Positions 1 to 8,920 of a stretch of DNA of 64,000 nucleotides are shown piece by piece. Origin of the DNA: Prevotella sp. UBA6994 (GTDB lineage Bacteria; Bacteroidota; Bacteroidia; Bacteroidales; Bacteroidaceae); the NCBI GenBank assembly GCA_002449845.1, contig DJXW01000001.1, positions 7,761 to 71,760 of the forward strand, given 5' to 3'. A program made the translations under genes and the position numbers. Position 1 is the stretch's first letter. Each line of letters opens with the position of its first letter. Under the pieces are notes generated by a model. That model was not told where the DNA came from. It ran no database searches and was given only the letters and a program-made list of their open reading frames with translations.

Positions 1-3000
1 GGTATGTCCCCAATTCTTATTCAACAAGTTCGCTACATTCAAGATGTCGAGTGACAATTCGACGGCATGAAGCTGACCAGCCACCTTGAACTGATATTTC
101 TGTGCCACGTGAATGTCGAAATGATGCTCAAACGGCAGGTTGTCGGCATTACGCTTGTAATATTCACCTTGGTGTTTGCTGAGGTATGAGTCGCCAGCAA
201 TCCACTCCTTCAACAACGTGCGTTGCATATCTTCTGTCAACGTCTCCCTGTTATAGGTAGTCGGCTCGAAACGCATTTGGTCTATTTGCTCATTGGTAGG
301 AATGAAGAACAAGTCATTACCGTTTTGTCCGTCATTGTTCACGTCACCATAATAATATATAGAATAAGGTGAGCCACTTCTGGCTTGATAGATCAGACCG
401 ATGGTGGTAGTCCAGGCTTTATTATATCCGTACTTCAAGTGATAGAAAGCAGAGGCTTGCACGCGATGAGGCACGTTGAATGCAGAGTTAGCCAACTCAG
501 GATCGTTCGGGTTACGATAAGTGTAATTGTAACGGAAGTTGCTCTCTGCCACGGATGAAGAACCATTGTTAATGGTAAGTGAGCGAGTCCATGTATAACT
601 TGCCATCAGGTCGAGACCGAAGTTAAAGTGTTTCTCCGCCTTTAATGACAGGTTCACCGTATATCCCTTTGAAGTGTTATAAAGCCCATAGATATGAGAA
701 AACTCCGTGTTTGCGGTTGTGGAAGCCATCATCGGACGATTATCCCACAAATAGCCGTAAGTTTGTCCGAAGGTGTATCCCGTCTCGTCAACAGACAAGT
801 CTTTGTAATAAACGTCATTCAACGTCTTGGAATAAATGGCTTCAGCTGTCCAATCAATGCCCAACAAGTTGAAGTCGAAGCCTAAGTTCATTCGTAAGTT
901 TTGAGAGAACTTGAAATCATCTTCGTAAACATTCACGGTCTGCGAACCACCTACTGCCTTCAGCTTGTTGGCATTGCCAGCCTGAGCATCGGGATTGAGA
1001 ATCAAGTCAAGTCCCTTTGTGTTGGTTGTATTGTATGTAGAGAATTGCAATCCCGTGTTAGAGAAATTGTTGCTAATCCACACGAATGGGATGCGACCCG
1101 TGAATATTCCCACTCCACCACGCAAAATGAAACGACGATCATTGTTGATGTCCCAACGGAAGCCTACGCGTGGGCTCCACAATGGTGCGCTCGACAAGCG
1201 ATGGTTGGTCTTGACGTTCCAGTCGGGATTCACCTCAAACACAGAGCCGTCTGCACGTGTAGCGTAAGCACGCGACCTTGCATACTCATTAAAAGGAGCG
1301 TTCTCTGATGGAGTGTCAAAGAAGATAGGAATATCCATACGCAAGCCGTAGGTCAGTTGGAAGTTATTCGTCAAGTCCCACTTGTCTTGTGCATAGAATC
1401 CCAATTGTCCAGCCATGAAAGATGCCTCCCATCGTGGGTCTCCCGTGATGTTCACGTTAGCCATTCCAAATCTGTATTGATTGAAATAAGAATATGTAGG
1501 ATCGATGGTTCCTGCCATGAAATCAGTATAATACTTGTTGAAATGGTCAAGGTCATTGAAATAATACGTTCCAAAAGCATCTTGGATATAGAGGTTAGAG
1601 AATTTATACAACTCATTGTGCGTACCAAACGTATAGGTATGGTTGCCCTTAAACCAAGTAAAGTTGTCTTCGAGCGTGTAGATGTCTTGATCCAAACGGT
1701 TTGCCATTGACGAACGCTCGTTGCCGATATTCACCGTTCCACCACGACGGTTGATGAGATAGGTCTTTCCCGTAGCGTCGGATGGGTCAACCAACTGTGC
1801 ACTTCCCACGTTACGAATGCTGATCATCGGGAATGGTGTTCCCGTAGCTCGCTGGTCTCTCACACGGACGTATGAAACACGAAACTCATTGCTCATTTGC
1901 GCAGAGATACGACTTTGTAATTCTGCCGTAAACGAGTGAGTCTTGCTCTTGAAAGGATAAGCATAGTTCATGTCGTTAAGACCTGTGGCAGAACTCGTAT
2001 TGTTGAGTTGTTTGGCATTGACATAGCTCCAACGCAGGCTGAACTTATTAAATTCGTTGATGTTCCAGTCGAGTTTCACTCCCACCTTATCACTCTTGGT
2101 GTAGATATCAGGATTACTGAAAGAGCCACCATAATCATACCCTTGTATGGCTGCCATTTGATTAATCTTACGCAACACATCATCGGCATTGCCCTCACCC
2201 ACACTGGTGTAACCCTTTGAACCATATTGCTGCAAATATTGAGCATCTAAGTCTTTGGTCATAATCTGCGAGCCGTTGGTGTTGTAACCAAAGAGGTTGG
2301 GATATTCCTTGTTGGTTTTTTCGTAGTTGGCAAAGAAGAACAATTTGTTCTTAACGATAGGACCGCCCAACGTCACACCAATCTGATATTCCGTTTGGCT
2401 ATCGTAAGGTTCACTATAGGTTCCATCTACTTTCTTGTACTTCTTTCCAATAAGATTCTTATTGTAGCCATAGCCATATACAGATCCGTGGAACGTATTG
2501 GTACCCGACTTGGTAATGGCATTGATGGCTCCACCCGTAAAACCACTCTGACGCACGTCGAAAGGAGCAACACTCACTTGGATCTGCTCAATGGTTTCCA
2601 TAGAGACAGGATTGGTTCCAGCCTGTCCGCCATTGTTTCCGCTTGAGGCAAGACCAAACACGTCGTTGTTCATCGCACCATCAATCATAAACGAATTGTA
2701 ACGATTGTTGGTTCCGGCAAACGACATCACACCCGAACTGGTAACGGTCAATTGTGGATTCAGTCGGGCAACATCGGCTATACCATGCGTAATAGACGGC
2801 ATATCGTTGATTCGTTCAGAGTTGATAGACATGGCAGCACCCGTCTTGGTGGCATTGATTCCACTCCTTCCCATCACCACCAACTCTTGCAGTTCCTTGG
2901 CATTCTCCTCCAATGAGCAAGAAATGTTTTGAGTCTCACCGAGGTTCAAAGAGATGTTGGAATATTTCTTGGCAGAATGTCCCACATACGTGATTTCCAC

Positions 3001-3231
3001 CTGATAAGGACCTCCAACGCGCATACCTTGTATCGTATAGCGTCCATCATGATTAGTTACTGCACGGTAAACCGTACCAGAAGGCATGTGAGTAGCCGTA
3101 ACCGTAGCACCTATCACCTCATCGCCATGTGAGGTAATTTTTCCGCTGATGCCAGACGTAGTCACCTGAGCCATTGTGGTAGTTGCACTGAGCAATATCA
3201 CAATTAGCATTGAAAGCAATTTCTTACTCAT
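1..3231 (-). CDS. TonB-dependent outer-membrane receptor, OAR/SusC-like, 3' end outside window
   Basis: The frame is open for 1,077 codons from ATG 3231 to the window edge, so the last residues are missing. It opens with a signal peptide (MSKKLLSMLIVILL..., cleavage near MAQ, residue 22). A carboxypeptidase-regulatory-like beta-sandwich follows (about 25-105: SGKITSHGDEVIGATV, GRYTIQGMRVGGPY), then a TonB plug (about 115-230: SINSERINDMPSITHG, FMIDGAMNNDVFG) and a large 22-strand-type barrel. This order is that of OAR-like/SusC-like receptors, which import large ligands through the outer membrane with energy from TonB-ExbBD. No SusD partner lies downstream inside the window and none lies upstream, so the substrate cannot be inferred. 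The gene has its own promoter-like element and a long inverted repeat upstream. Confidence in the family is high; the ligand is unknown. Confidence 0.9.
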   Translation of the reverse strand, partial: MSKKLLSMLIVILLSATTTMAQVTTSGISGKITSHGDEVIGATVTATHMPSGTVYRAVTNHDGRYTIQGMRVGGPYQVEITYVGHSAKKYSNISLNLGETQNISCSLEENAKELQELVVMGRSGINATKTGAAMSINSERINDMPSITHGIADVARLNPQLTVTSSGVMSFAGTNNRYNSFMIDGAMNNDVFGLASSGNNGGQAGTNPVSMETIEQIQVSVAPFDVRQSGFTGGAINAITKSGTNTFHGSVYGYGYNKNLIGKKYKKVDGTYSEPYDSQTEYQIGVTLGGPIVKNKLFFFANYEKTNKEYPNLFGYNTNGSQIMTKDLDAQYLQQYGSKGYTSVGEGNADDVLRKINQMAAIQGYDYGGSFSNPDIYTKSDKVGVKLDWNINEFNKFSLRWSYVNAKQLNNTSSATGLNDMNYAYPFKSKTHSFTAELQSRISAQMSNEFRVSYVRVRDQRATGTPFPMISIRNVGSAQLVDPSDATGKTYLINRRGGTVNIGNERSSMANRLDQDIYTLEDNFTWFKGNHTYTFGTHNELYKFSNLYIQDAFGTYYFNDLDHFNKYYTDFMAGTIDPTYSYFNQYRFGMANVNITGDPRWEASFMAGQLGFYAQDKWDLTNNFQLTYGLRMDIPIFFDTPSENAPFNEYARSRAYATRADGSVFEVNPDWNVKTNHRLSSAPLWSPRVGFRWDINNDRRFILRGGVGIFTGRIPFVWISNNFSNTGLQFSTYNTTNTKGLDLILNPDAQAGNANKLKAVGGSQTVNVYEDDFKFSQNLRMNLGFDFNLLGIDWTAEAIYSKTLNDVYYKDLSVDETGYTFGQTYGYLWDNRPMMASTTANTEFSHIYGLYNTSKGYTVNLSLKAEKHFNFGLDLMASYTWTRSLTINNGSSSVAESNFRYNYTYRNPNDPELANSAFNVPHRVQASAFYHLKYGYNKAWTTTIGLIYQARSGSPYSIYYYGDVNNDGQNGNDLFFIPTNEQIDQMRFEPTTYNRETLTEDMQRTLLKEWIAGDSYLSKHQGEYYKRNADNLPFEHHFDIHVAQKYQFKVAGQLHAVELSLDILNVANLLNKNWGHT

Positions 3232-3275
3232 AGAATACAAATTTACAATACTACTTAATTTTTATTATTTCTTTG

Positions 3276-3283
3276 CAAATTTA
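3276..3283 (-). promoter_or_regulatory. Promoter -7 element for the TonB receptor
   Basis: TAAATTTG on the minus strand matches TAnnTTTG and lies 45 nt before the receptor start. No TTTG sits at the expected -33 distance, so only half of the consensus is present. Confidence 0.45.
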
Positions 3284-3341
3284 CAAAAAATAATTAATAA
3301 ATCTTCATGTGCAAACGAGAAAATATGATTATTATTGGTAT

Positions 3342-3394
3342 AGATATGGTTTGTGCTGCATAAAGACAACATTTAGACAACACAAACCATATCT
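3342..3394. repeat. 14-bp perfect inverted repeat upstream of the receptor promoter
   Basis: AGATATGGTTTGTG (3342-3355) and its exact reverse complement (3381-3394) are separated by 25 nt. It lies between the kinase terminator and the receptor -7 box and has no following T-run on either strand, so it looks more like an operator or a structured remnant than a terminator. It has no coding potential. Confidence 0.6.
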
Positions 3395-3404
3395 TTATAA
3401 AACG

Positions 3405-3430
3405 AAAAAGGGAATGTTGCCATTCCCCTT
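3405..3430 (-). terminator. Intrinsic terminator of the ROK kinase gene
   Basis: On the minus strand GGGAATG-GCAA-CATTCCC is followed by TTTTTCG, about 40 nt after the kinase stop. A 7-bp GC-containing stem, a tetraloop and a T-run make a standard Rho-independent terminator. Confidence 0.7.
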
Positions 3431-3469
3431 TCTTATTTAAGTGATATTTATTACCAAATAAAACCAATA

Positions 3470-4447
3470 TTACATCTCCCATCCTATGGCTGAAGCTCCA
3501 AGTACGGCTGCGCTGGAACCCTCAAGTCCGCTGATGAGGAATTGTGCCTTTCCCTTGAATATCTTCAACACGTTTTTCTCGTATGCTTCCTTGATGGGAT
3601 TCATGATTAAGTCGCCAGCCTTGGTCATTCCTCCGAAGAAGATGAATGCCTCTGGAGAAGAGAAGGCAGCAAAGTCGGCACATGCTTCACCCAGCATCTG
3701 TCCCGTAAACTCATAAATCCTATTGGCGAGAGCATCACCCTTGCCAGCGGCAATACTAACGTCAAGACTGGTAATATCTTCTGGATTCAACTCACGAAGT
3801 ATAGAAGGCTCCTCTGTCGTTGAAAGGAGTTCGCGAGCAGTACGAGCCACACCAGTAGCAGAGCAATAAGCCTCTAAGCAACCATTACGACCACAACCAC
3901 AAGGACGACCGTTTTCGCGACGCATAATCACGTGTCCCAATTCTCCGGCAAATCCATCGCAACCGTAAACCACTTGTCCGTTGATAACGATACCAGAACC
4001 AACACCAGTACCCAACGTAATGACGATGAAGTTTTTCATGCCACGAGCCACACCGTATGCCATTTCTCCGATAGCAGCAGCATTAGCATCATTGGTGAGT
4101 CCTACGGGAATGCCCAGACGCTCCTTGAACATATCAGCGAGAGGAACCACTACATCATGTCCCCAAGAGAGATTGGGGGCAAACTCGATGGTACCCTTAT
4201 AATAGTTGCCATTAGGTGCTCCGATACCCATAGCCTTGATTTGTTCAATGCCGCCCACTTGCTCGATGATGGGCTCAAGAGCATTCACACATGCATCTAC
4301 ATAATCCTCTACCTTGTCATAGCCTTGCGTCTTGATGGCTGTAATAGCCTTTATTTCACCACGACTGTCAACGATTCCAAATACAGAATTGGTTCCACCA
4401 AGATCCAAACCGATTACATACGGTTTAATAACAGATTGTTCGCTCAT
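3470..4447 (-). CDS. ROK-family sugar kinase, probably glucokinase
   Basis: 325 residues, the usual ROK length. The N-terminal phosphate loop is IGLDLGGTNS (residues about 12-21), the second nucleotide-binding stretch is VITLGTGVGSGIV, and the ROK zinc signature GELGHV...CGCGRNGCLEAYCS gives one His and three Cys as metal ligands. Such enzymes phosphorylate glucose or related hexoses with ATP in the cytoplasm. It is monocistronic, with a consensus promoter (4486-4516) and a terminator (3405-3430), and is divergent from the LysE operon. Glucose is the likeliest substrate by resemblance to Bacteroidetes glucokinases; fructose, mannose or N-acetylglucosamine cannot be excluded from sequence alone. 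Confidence 0.88.
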   Translation of the reverse strand: MSEQSVIKPYVIGLDLGGTNSVFGIVDSRGEIKAITAIKTQGYDKVEDYVDACVNALEPIIEQVGGIEQIKAMGIGAPNGNYYKGTIEFAPNLSWGHDVVVPLADMFKERLGIPVGLTNDANAAAIGEMAYGVARGMKNFIVITLGTGVGSGIVINGQVVYGCDGFAGELGHVIMRRENGRPCGCGRNGCLEAYCSATGVARTARELLSTTEEPSILRELNPEDITSLDVSIAAGKGDALANRIYEFTGQMLGEACADFAAFSSPEAFIFFGGMTKAGDLIMNPIKEAYEKNVLKIFKGKAQFLISGLEGSSAAVLGASAIGWEM

Positions 4448-4485
4448 ATCTTTATTATTTTTAATTATTAGTGTAAATGATAAGG

Positions 4486-4516
4486 CAAAGTTATCAAAAT
4501 AATCTCATACACCAAA
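4486..4516 (-). promoter_or_regulatory. Promoter of the ROK kinase
   Basis: Minus-strand TTTG (4516-4513), 19 nt, TAACTTTG (4493-4486): both halves of the Bacteroidetes promoter with ideal spacing, 38 nt before the start codon. Confidence 0.75.
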
Positions 4517-4531
4517 GTTTTAGAAAGAAAA

Positions 4532-4563
4532 TTTGTCTATATCACATATTTTTTGCAATTTTG
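4532..4563 (+). promoter_or_regulatory. Probable promoter of the LysE-prfC operon
   Basis: TTTG (4532-4535), 20 nt, CAATTTTG (4556-4563): one mismatch from TAnnTTTG. Transcription would begin almost at the chosen LysE start (4572), so either the mRNA is nearly leaderless or the in-frame ATG at 4608 is used. Confidence 0.45.
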
Positions 4564-4571
4564 CATTTGAT

Positions 4572-5240
4572 ATGGCATTTCCCTTTCAAATAGATATACT
4601 CAATATCATGGTAAAAGGCATTCTCATCGGGGTTCTTGCATCGGCTCCAATGGGACCAGTCGGCATTCTTTGCATTCAACGTACCTTGAACAAAGGACGT
4701 TGGTACGGACTGGTAACAGGTGTTGGGGCATCGGTAAGTGACATCATCTATGCCTTGATAACGGGATTTGGCATGAGTTTCGTGATGGATTTGATTACGG
4801 AGCCTCAGACATTGTTTTATCTCAAGGTATTTGGAAGTCTGCTATTGATGGTGTTTGGCATTTATTGTTGGCGAACAGACCCCACCAAGAAGATGCACAT
4901 CAGCGGAAACAGAAAGGGAACGCTGATTCACAATGGTGTTACGGCTTTTCTCGTCACGTTCTCCAATCCCTTGATAATCTTCCTTTTCATGGCATTGTTT
5001 GCACAGTTCACGTTTGTCATTCCCGACCATCCCTTCGAGATGTTCTTGGGTTATATGAGCATTGTGGCAGGAGCATTGATATGGTGGTATGGGCTGACCT
5101 GGTTGATAGACAAGATACGTGAGAAGTTTGACAACAATGGCATATTGCTTATCAACAAGATTATCGGCAGTTTGGTGATTGTCTTGTCGATAGTCATATT
5201 GATTGGTACCATATTTAATTTATATACATTCAGTTACTAA
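4572..5240 (+). CDS. LysE/RhtB-family amino-acid exporter
   Basis: 222 residues from ATG 4572; an upstream TTG (4533) in frame is disregarded, and ATG 4608 is an alternative just before the first membrane helix. The first helix holds ASAPMGPVGILCIQRT, the signature of LysE-type exporters, followed by RTLNKGRWYGLVTGVGAS. About six hydrophobic segments follow (around 45-70, 75-92, 110-135, 145-170, 190-215). Members export amino acids or small cationic metabolites across the inner membrane. The stop codon is directly followed by the next gene's ATG (5241), so the two are translationally coupled. The substrate is unknown; the gene is the first of a four-gene rightward operon. Confidence 0.85.
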   Translation: MAFPFQIDILNIMVKGILIGVLASAPMGPVGILCIQRTLNKGRWYGLVTGVGASVSDIIYALITGFGMSFVMDLITEPQTLFYLKVFGSLLLMVFGIYCWRTDPTKKMHISGNRKGTLIHNGVTAFLVTFSNPLIIFLFMALFAQFTFVIPDHPFEMFLGYMSIVAGALIWWYGLTWLIDKIREKFDNNGILLINKIIGSLVIVLSIVILIGTIFNLYTFSY

Positions 5241-5789
5241 ATGTTTATCGCACAAGAATTACGCAAGAAAAGCATTGCAGAATACCTGTTGTACATGTGG
5301 CAAGTGGAAGACTTGATACGAGCTTACGGGTGTTCTCTCACACGTATCAAGAACGAGTACATCAACCAGTTCGACTATTCTGAAGAACAGAAGGAAGACA
5401 TGGTAGATTGGTATGGCGACTTGGTGACCATGATGAACAGGGAAGGAAAGCGAGAGAAAGGACATTTGCAAATCAATGAGATTATCTTGCAAGACCTTGC
5501 GGAATTACATACGCATTTGTTGGAAAGCACCAAGTTTCCGTTTTACAATGCAGAATATTATAAGGTGTTGCCTTTTATCGTGGAGTTGCGCAACAAAGGC
5601 AACAAAGACCAAAATGAGATAGCCACCTGTTTGGAGTCGTTGTATGGCACGATGATTTTGCGTTTGCAGAAGAAAGAGATTAGCACCAACACGCTTCATG
5701 CCATCAAGGAGATTACCACATTTATCGGTATGCTTTCAGACTATTACATCAAGGACAAGACAGAGGGTTTGATTTTTGACGAGGATTAA
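5241..5789 (+). CDS. Conserved helical protein, DUF4924-like
   Basis: 182 residues, starting at the base after the LysE stop. It lacks a signal peptide and membrane helices and is rich in charged helices (MFIAQELRKKSIAEYLLYMWQ..., FPFYNAEYYKVLPFIVELR, IKEITTFIGMLSDYY). From memory it matches the Bacteroidetes-specific DUF4924 family of unknown function, whose N-terminal 'IA..LRK.NIAEYLLYMWQ.ED' pattern is distinctive. It is cytoplasmic and probably co-translated with its neighbours. No catalytic motif can be seen and no function is proposed. Confidence 0.75.
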   Translation: MFIAQELRKKSIAEYLLYMWQVEDLIRAYGCSLTRIKNEYINQFDYSEEQKEDMVDWYGDLVTMMNREGKREKGHLQINEIILQDLAELHTHLLESTKFPFYNAEYYKVLPFIVELRNKGNKDQNEIATCLESLYGTMILRLQKKEISTNTLHAIKEITTFIGMLSDYYIKDKTEGLIFDED

Positions 5790-5799
5790 AACATACATT

Positions 5800-6651
5800 A
5801 TGAATATATTAATTACAGGCTGTAATGGCCAATTAGGAAACGAGATTCAATTGTTGGAAAAAGAAAACCAACAGCATTGTTTCTTCAATACAGACGTGGA
5901 GGAACTGGACATTACCAATCAACTGGCAGTGGAACAATACGTTGCCCAAAACAAGATTGATGGTATCATCAACTGTGCCGCCTATACTGCCGTTGATAAA
6001 GCGGAAAGCAACAAGGAACTTTGCACGTCACTTAACACCGTGGCTCCAGCTTTTTTGGCTGCGGCGATAGAGAAGAGAGATGGATGGATGATTCACATCA
6101 GTACTGATTATGTTTTCAATGGAACCAAGCATACGCCATACGTAGAGGCAGACACCCCTTGCCCCAATAGCGTTTATGGAAATACGAAGTTGGCTGGCGA
6201 ATTGGGTGTGATGAAATTCTGCAAGAAATCCATGATTATTCGTACAGCTTGGTTGTACAGTACATTTGGCAACAATTTCGTGAAGACAATGATAAAATTG
6301 GGTAAGGAAAAAGACCAGTTAGGTGTGATATTCGACCAAATTGGTACTCCTACCTATGCTCGCGACTTAGCCAAAATGATTATGACTGCCGTCAACCAAG
6401 GCGTAAAACCAGACATTTATCATTTCTCTAACGAAGGAGTGATCAGTTGGTACGATTTCACCAAGGCTATTCATCGCATTGCGGGTATTACAACCTGTCA
6501 TGTTAAACCTATCCACACCACCGAATATCCCACCCCAGCATCAAGACCCGCCTATTCGGTGTTGGATAAATCAAAAATCAAGAAAGCATACGGAGTGGAA
6601 ATCCCATATTGGGAAGAGTCGCTTGCAGAGTGTATCAACCTGTTGGCATAA
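5800..6651 (+). CDS. rfbD: dTDP-4-dehydrorhamnose reductase-like (RmlD) SDR protein
   Basis: 283 residues from ATG 5800, 10 nt after the previous stop; a TTG 24 nt upstream in frame is not used. The Rossmann NAD(P) loop is ITGCNGQLGNEI (residues 4-15), the catalytic pair is YxxxK in VYGNTKLAGE, and the serine site is HISTDYVFNG with PYVE following. These are the RmlD hallmarks. The enzyme makes dTDP-L-rhamnose for surface polysaccharide from dTDP-4-dehydrorhamnose. The other rml genes are not in this window, so this copy is separated from a nucleotide-sugar cluster, a common arrangement in Bacteroidales, where it sits next to prfC. Confidence 0.88.
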   Translation: MNILITGCNGQLGNEIQLLEKENQQHCFFNTDVEELDITNQLAVEQYVAQNKIDGIINCAAYTAVDKAESNKELCTSLNTVAPAFLAAAIEKRDGWMIHISTDYVFNGTKHTPYVEADTPCPNSVYGNTKLAGELGVMKFCKKSMIIRTAWLYSTFGNNFVKTMIKLGKEKDQLGVIFDQIGTPTYARDLAKMIMTAVNQGVKPDIYHFSNEGVISWYDFTKAIHRIAGITTCHVKPIHTTEYPTPASRPAYSVLDKSKIKKAYGVEIPYWEESLAECINLLA

Positions 6652-6687
6652 TCCAACTATCCACCCACGAAACATATACATATACAA

Positions 6688-8256
6688 ATGAACCAAGAAA
6701 TAGAAAGAAGAAGAACTTTTGCCATTATCTCTCACCCAGACGCAGGTAAGACGACGTTAACGGAAAAATTCTTGTTGTTTGGCGGACAGATACAAGTAGC
6801 TGGTGCCGTCAAGAGCAATAAGATCAGGAAGACAGCCACCTCCGACTGGATGGATATTGAAAAGCAACGTGGAATATCAGTATCTACCTCGGTCATGGAG
6901 TTTGACTATCAAGGTTACAAGGTTAATATCCTCGATACTCCTGGACACCAAGACTTCGCCGAAGATACTTATCGTACATTGACCGCAGTAGATTCTGCCA
7001 TTATCGTAGTAGATGGTGCAAAAGGTGTAGAGACACAAACCCGCAAGTTGATGGAGGTTTGCCGAATGCGAAATACTCCCGTTATCATTTTCATCAACAA
7101 GATGGATCGTGAAGGAAGAGACCCATTCGATTTGTTGGATGAATTGGAACAGGAATTGCAAATCAGCGTTCGCCCTCTTTCTTGGCCCATCAACCAAGGA
7201 GCCAAGTTTAAAGGTGTTTACAATATCTACGAAAACAAACTCGACCTGTTCAAACCAGACAAACAACGTGTGACTGAGAAGGTGGAAGTAGATATCAACA
7301 GCGAAGAACTGGAAGCTCAGATTGGTGAAAAAGATGCCTTACAATTGCGTGAAGACTTAGAGTTGGTGAGTGGTGTATATCCCGATTTCGACGTAGAAAC
7401 CTACCGTTCAGCAACAGTGGCTCCCGTTTTTTTCGGTTCTGCTTTGAACAACTTCGGTGTGCAGGAACTATTAAACTGTTTCGTTGAGATTGCTCCTTCA
7501 CCCAAACCTACGAAAGCAGAAGAACGAGAAGTGAACCCAGAGGAACCTAAATTCACGGGATTCATCTTCAAGATAACAGCCAACATCGACCCTAACCATC
7601 GTTCATGTATTGCCTTTTGTAAGGTTTGCAGTGGTAAGTTTGTCCGCAATCAACCTTACTTGCATGTTAGGTTGGGCAAGACTATGCGTTTCTCCTCTCC
7701 TACCCAATTCATGGCTCAACGTAAGAGTACCATCGATGAAGCATGGCCAGGCGACATTGTAGGACTTCCCGACAACGGCACATTTAAGATTGGCGACACG
7801 CTTACTGATGGCGAACAACTGCATTTCCGTGGCTTGCCTTCTTTCTCGCCAGAGATGTTCAAATATATTGTCAATGATGACCCCATGAAAGCCAAGCAAT
7901 TGGAAAAGGGAATCAACCAATTGATGGACGAAGGTGTGGCTCAGTTGTTTATCAACCAATTCAACGGACGCAAGATTATCGGTACGGTAGGCCAGTTGCA
8001 ATTCGAGGTGATACAATACCGACTGGAAAACGAATACAATGCCAAATGCCGTTGGGAACCCGTTCACCTATACAAAGCATGTTGGATTGAAGCCGACGAT
8101 GAGAAAGAACTTGATATGTTCAAGAAGCGCAAATATCAATACATGGCTAAAGACCGTGAAGGACGCGACGTGTTTCTCGCTGACTCAGGCTACGTGTTGA
8201 GTATGGCTCAAGAAGACTTCAAGAAAATCAAATTCCATTTCACATCAGAGTTTTGA
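6688..8256 (+). CDS. prfC: Peptide chain release factor 3
   Basis: 522 residues, full length for RF3. The GTPase motifs are G1 [12 protein letters not shown] (about 15-26), a switch/G2 region with [10 protein letters not shown]3 DTPGHQDF, G4 NKMDREGRD and G5 SALNN. Domains II and III follow (TAQ-type barrel [12 protein letters not shown], then [10 protein letters not shown]). RF3 recycles RF1 and RF2 from the ribosome after peptide release. Length and the [12 protein letters not shown] switch separate it from EF-G. It is the last gene of the operon and is followed at once by a strong terminator. Confidence 0.96.
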   Translation: MNQEIERRRTFAIISHPDAGKTTLTEKFLLFGGQIQVAGAVKSNKIRKTATSDWMDIEKQRGISVSTSVMEFDYQGYKVNILDTPGHQDFAEDTYRTLTAVDSAIIVVDGAKGVETQTRKLMEVCRMRNTPVIIFINKMDREGRDPFDLLDELEQELQISVRPLSWPINQGAKFKGVYNIYENKLDLFKPDKQRVTEKVEVDINSEELEAQIGEKDALQLREDLELVSGVYPDFDVETYRSATVAPVFFGSALNNFGVQELLNCFVEIAPSPKPTKAEEREVNPEEPKFTGFIFKITANIDPNHRSCIAFCKVCSGKFVRNQPYLHVRLGKTMRFSSPTQFMAQRKSTIDEAWPGDIVGLPDNGTFKIGDTLTDGEQLHFRGLPSFSPEMFKYIVNDDPMKAKQLEKGINQLMDEGVAQLFINQFNGRKIIGTVGQLQFEVIQYRLENEYNAKCRWEPVHLYKACWIEADDEKELDMFKKRKYQYMAKDREGRDVFLADSGYVLSMAQEDFKKIKFHFTSEF

Positions 8257-8277
8257 GAAACAATGGATAATAAAAAT

Positions 8278-8315
8278 AAAGCTCATCGTTGTAAGGTTGT
8301 TCAACGATGAGCTTT
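8278..8315. terminator. Bidirectional terminator between prfC and the UpxY gene
   Basis: A perfect 14-bp stem, AAAGCTCATCGTTG (8278-8291) with CAACGATGAGCTTT (8302-8315), and a 10-nt loop lie between two convergent genes. A-runs on the left and T-runs on the right allow use in both directions. Confidence 0.85.
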
Positions 8316-8320
8316 GTCTT

Positions 8321-8869
8321 TTATTCTATCGGGCTACAACACCAGCGACTCACTTTCAGCATGACCGCCATTCCAGGTACTTCTTTCAGCAAGTAATACT
8401 TCTTGCTGCTTCTGACCAGTTTGCCCGTAAGACCTTTCAATGGTCCATACTTCACCAATACAGGACTACCCTTCTTGAGTTTCGCTTCCGTTTCACTAAG
8501 ATACTTGCGCATTTCAATCTCAGGGTTACACATCATCTGAAACTCATACATCTGTTTGGCTGGAATCTCATAATATTCTATGGATTCACGGCTTTTCTTG
8601 ATGACAGACATCTTATAGGGAGACTCGAAGACAATTTTCCTCATGTCTTTCTCAGGTATGGTCTTCTTCACAAAAATCAGGTTGCTCACCACGGGACGCA
8701 ATACATGTTTGATACGATGAGTTTCCTTGTCTTCGATATCCACATATTGCATCGGAACAAAATATTCCAGTTCCTTGGTGTCAAAATATCCACGTACATT
8801 CTTCAATTGTAGCGTAAACAACTTGATTGCATACCAGGGAGTCTGATCTTCCACTATAATATCGTCCAT
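8321..8869 (-). CDS. UpxY-like transcription antiterminator (NusG paralogue)
   Basis: 182 residues. The N-terminal half is a NusG-like NGN domain (WYAIKLFTLQLKNVRGYF, EYFVPMQYV, VLRPVVSNLIFVKKT); the C-terminal part has a KOW motif (GSPVLVKYGPLKGLTGKLVR, about 135-155). UpxY proteins are Bacteroidetes NusG paralogues that load on RNA polymerase at the 5' leader of a capsule or O-antigen operon and prevent early termination. Here no polysaccharide operon follows; the gene ends at the terminator shared with prfC. It therefore acts in trans on a locus elsewhere, or is an orphan. It has its own consensus promoter located over the end of trpG. Confidence 0.85.
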   Translation of the reverse strand: MDDIIVEDQTPWYAIKLFTLQLKNVRGYFDTKELEYFVPMQYVDIEDKETHRIKHVLRPVVSNLIFVKKTIPEKDMRKIVFESPYKMSVIKKSRESIEYYEIPAKQMYEFQMMCNPEIEMRKYLSETEAKLKKGSPVLVKYGPLKGLTGKLVRSSKKYYLLKEVPGMAVMLKVSRWCCSPIE

Positions 8870-8888
8870 ATATCGGTGAATTAGGGTG

Positions 8889-8920
8889 CAAAATTAATTG
8901 TTTTTTCCCTAATTAGCAAA
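8889..8920 (-). promoter_or_regulatory. Promoter of the UpxY-like gene
   Basis: Minus-strand TTTG (8920-8917), 20 nt, TAATTTTG (8896-8889), 19 nt before the start codon. It is a full consensus match, and its -33 half lies across the trpG stop region, so the gene can be expressed separately from the trp operon. Confidence 0.75.

Noticed and set aside
3932..4471. 179-codon open frame on the + strand over the ROK kinase
   Set aside because: It is antisense to a well-supported kinase, has no motif or promoter, and its composition follows from the kinase codons.
8297..8812. 171-codon + strand frame opposite the UpxY gene
   Set aside because: It is a shadow of the NusG-like gene, starts inside the terminator and shows no domain.
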